Positions 61,369 to 64,000 of a stretch of 64,000 nt of DNA are shown here, piece by piece. Source of the DNA: CBDCCV01 sp965215025 (GTDB taxonomy: Bacteria > Bacteroidota > Rhodothermia > Rhodothermales > Salinibacteraceae). The translations under genes and the position numbers were made by a program. The stretch spans positions 1,178,001-1,242,000 of the forward strand of contig CBDCCV010000002.1 of assembly GCA_965215025.1 (NCBI GenBank), written 5' to 3'. Positions within the stretch are counted from its first letter, which is position 1. Each line of letters starts with the position of its first letter. The notes below the pieces were generated by a model that was not told where the DNA came from, did not search any database, and saw only the letters and a program-made list of their open reading frames with translations.

Positions 61369-61996
61369 GGGGCGGGACGGGTTCGCTGTTGGCAGGCTCG
61401 CGCTCGGCCATGCGCGGCTCGGCGGCGGTGTAGTCCTGGTGGTAGGCGTAGAGCGCGCCGGTGAAGAGCGTTAAGAGCACCACGCCCATGAGCAAGGCCA
61501 TGGGGATGAGCCGCTGCTCCAGCACCCACGCCGCCGTGCTCTCGAACGGATCGGGCAGCTCGTTCGCTGTGAGAACGACGAGCATCCAGATCAAAAAGCC
61601 AAGCTGCGCGGCCGTCTTCGTCTTAGCCAGGGCGTGCGTCTGGAGGCTCAGCCCGCGCGCCTCGGTCCAGAGGCGCAGGCCCGTCACGGCGGCGTCGCGC
61701 CCGGCGATGAGCGCCACGGCCCACCACGGGATGATCCGCGGGTAGAGATAGGCGAGCATGGCAAAGGTGCCCAGGACGAGCACCTTATCGGCCAGCGGGT
61801 CCAGGAACCGGCCCAGGCGCGAGCGCGCGTCCATCTGCCGCGCAATCTGCCCGTCGAGGTAGTCCGACGAGGCGGCCACCAGGAAGAGCACGAGCGCACC
61901 GGCCTGCCCCCAAAGCGTCTGCGTCGCCAGCGCGAAGAGGATAAGCGGGGTGAGCACGATGCGCCCGACCGTCAAAACGTTGGGGACGTAATGCAT
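61361..61996 (-). CDS. pgsA: CDP-diacylglycerol--glycerol-3-phosphate 3-phosphatidyltransferase
   Basis: A 211-residue membrane enzyme that makes phosphatidylglycerophosphate. The CDP-alcohol phosphatidyltransferase motif DGx2ARx8Gx3Dx3D is complete in 'DYLDGQIARQMDARSRLGRF' plus 'LDPLADK'. Several membrane helices ('IVLTPLILFALATQTLW', 'LIPMALLMGVVLLTLFTGAL'). 'MHYVPNVLTVGRI' is the usual start. It overlaps pyrE. Confidence 0.9.
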   Translation of the reverse strand: MHYVPNVLTVGRIVLTPLILFALATQTLWGQAGALVLFLVAASSDYLDGQIARQMDARSRLGRFLDPLADKVLVLGTFAMLAYLYPRIIPWWAVALIAGRDAAVTGLRLWTEARGLSLQTHALAKTKTAAQLGFLIWMLVVLTANELPDPFESTAAWVLEQRLIPMALLMGVVLLTLFTGALYAYHQDYTAAEPRMAEREPANSEPVPPHG

Positions 61997-62353
61997 GGCG
62001 TTCGCTTAGGGCAGGTGGACCTCTCAAATATAAGCAGATGCATGACCGGGCGAAAGCGGCGCCATGTAAAGATCCGCGATGCAAGATCCGCCGCGCACGG
62101 ACGGGCTGCTTCTGCCGCCCCGTCCGCCGGGCTGCAAAGTTTGCAGAAGCTCCTGGCGGCGCCTGTCGCTTTGCAACGCGCCGGAGTGCGGGCGGTTGCC
62201 CGGCAGCGGCGCTTTGTCTGCCAATGTGTCGGGGCTGCGTGCGGCGGTATCGTTCTTGTAATTCAACTGGGCAGATTTCGAGCCGGACAGATGGGTGCAC
62301 GGCGCCTCATCCGCTTTCACGCAGTCTCACGACTAACCAGCGACCCTGAGATT
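61997..62353. other. Intergenic region upstream of dnaK
   Basis: About 360 bases between divergent pgsA and dnaK. It should hold the dnaK promoter, but no CIRCE element (TTAGCACTC-N9-GAGTGCTAA) and no certain heat-shock promoter was seen. A short GC-rich inverted segment around 62125-62165 (CCGCCGGG...CCTGGCGGC) is the only structure noted. Confidence 0.5.

Positions 62354-64000
<1,647 letters not shown>

Noticed and set aside
61997..62353. CIRCE or heat-shock operator before dnaK
   Set aside because: No TTAGCACTC-type inverted repeat was found by eye.

Overview
The window looks like part of a GC-rich chromosome from the Rhodothermia branch of Bacteroidota (Salinibacter/Rhodothermus-like). 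This is inferred, not proven. The basis is strong GC bias in third codon positions, few clear Shine-Dalgarno sites, a Bacteroidota-type DksA relative with a degraded zinc site, a transhydrogenase split into three genes, and the gene pairings seen (lepA/lspA/dksA-like/ileS, serA/DUF1015/serC, cinA/pyrE/pgsA/dnaK).

Layout. 1-3276: an outer-membrane protein cut by the window edge, a YjbQ-like protein and a membrane-anchored AAA ATPase. 3311-10307: an integron cassette array with no integrase of its own. It carries a DUF4209-like/HEPN protein, a PD-(D/E)XK-like protein, two PIN toxin-antitoxin modules, a methyltransferase and transposase remnants, separated by attC sites. 10335-15061: ordinary genes (SDR, xseB, a K+ channel, a lipoprotein, an L,D-transpeptidase). 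15099-16124: an integron integrase on the minus strand, then an attI-like site and a second array at 16324-21197. That array carries a HEPN-like protein, a beta-barrel protein, two ORF-less sister cassettes, an IS110 element and a PIN module. All cassette ORFs and attC sites point the same way, away from intI.

21230-47000 is housekeeping: lepB, lepA, lspA, ileS, purine nucleoside phosphorylase, divIVA, a PLP-binding YggS protein, a TesA/ABC exporter cluster, speE, an endonuclease III-type glycosylase and pntB-pntAb-pntAa. 47264-48863 holds a manganese catalase and two tandem tiny genes with lasso-peptide-type leaders, too short for routine ORF calling. 49020-54716 is the serine pathway block (serC, serA, DUF1015), interrupted by a Xre-RES toxin-antitoxin pair and a predicted nuclease. 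55000-64000 has an initiator tRNA with a textbook promoter and terminator, a histidine kinase whose N-terminus is broken by a 13-base C tract, recA, cinA, a HEPN/AbiU2-like gene, pyrE, pgsA and the start of dnaK.

The most notable system is the integron: one integrase, ten attC sites of 123-130 bp in three sequence subfamilies, and a cassette load rich in toxin-antitoxin and HEPN/nuclease-like proteins. An IS110 element lies beside an attC. Its upstream noncoding region contains a 16-nt exact complement of that attC end, which could be a bridge-RNA guide. Limits: no database search was possible, family names come from recognised motifs, and several frameshifts could be sequencing errors.
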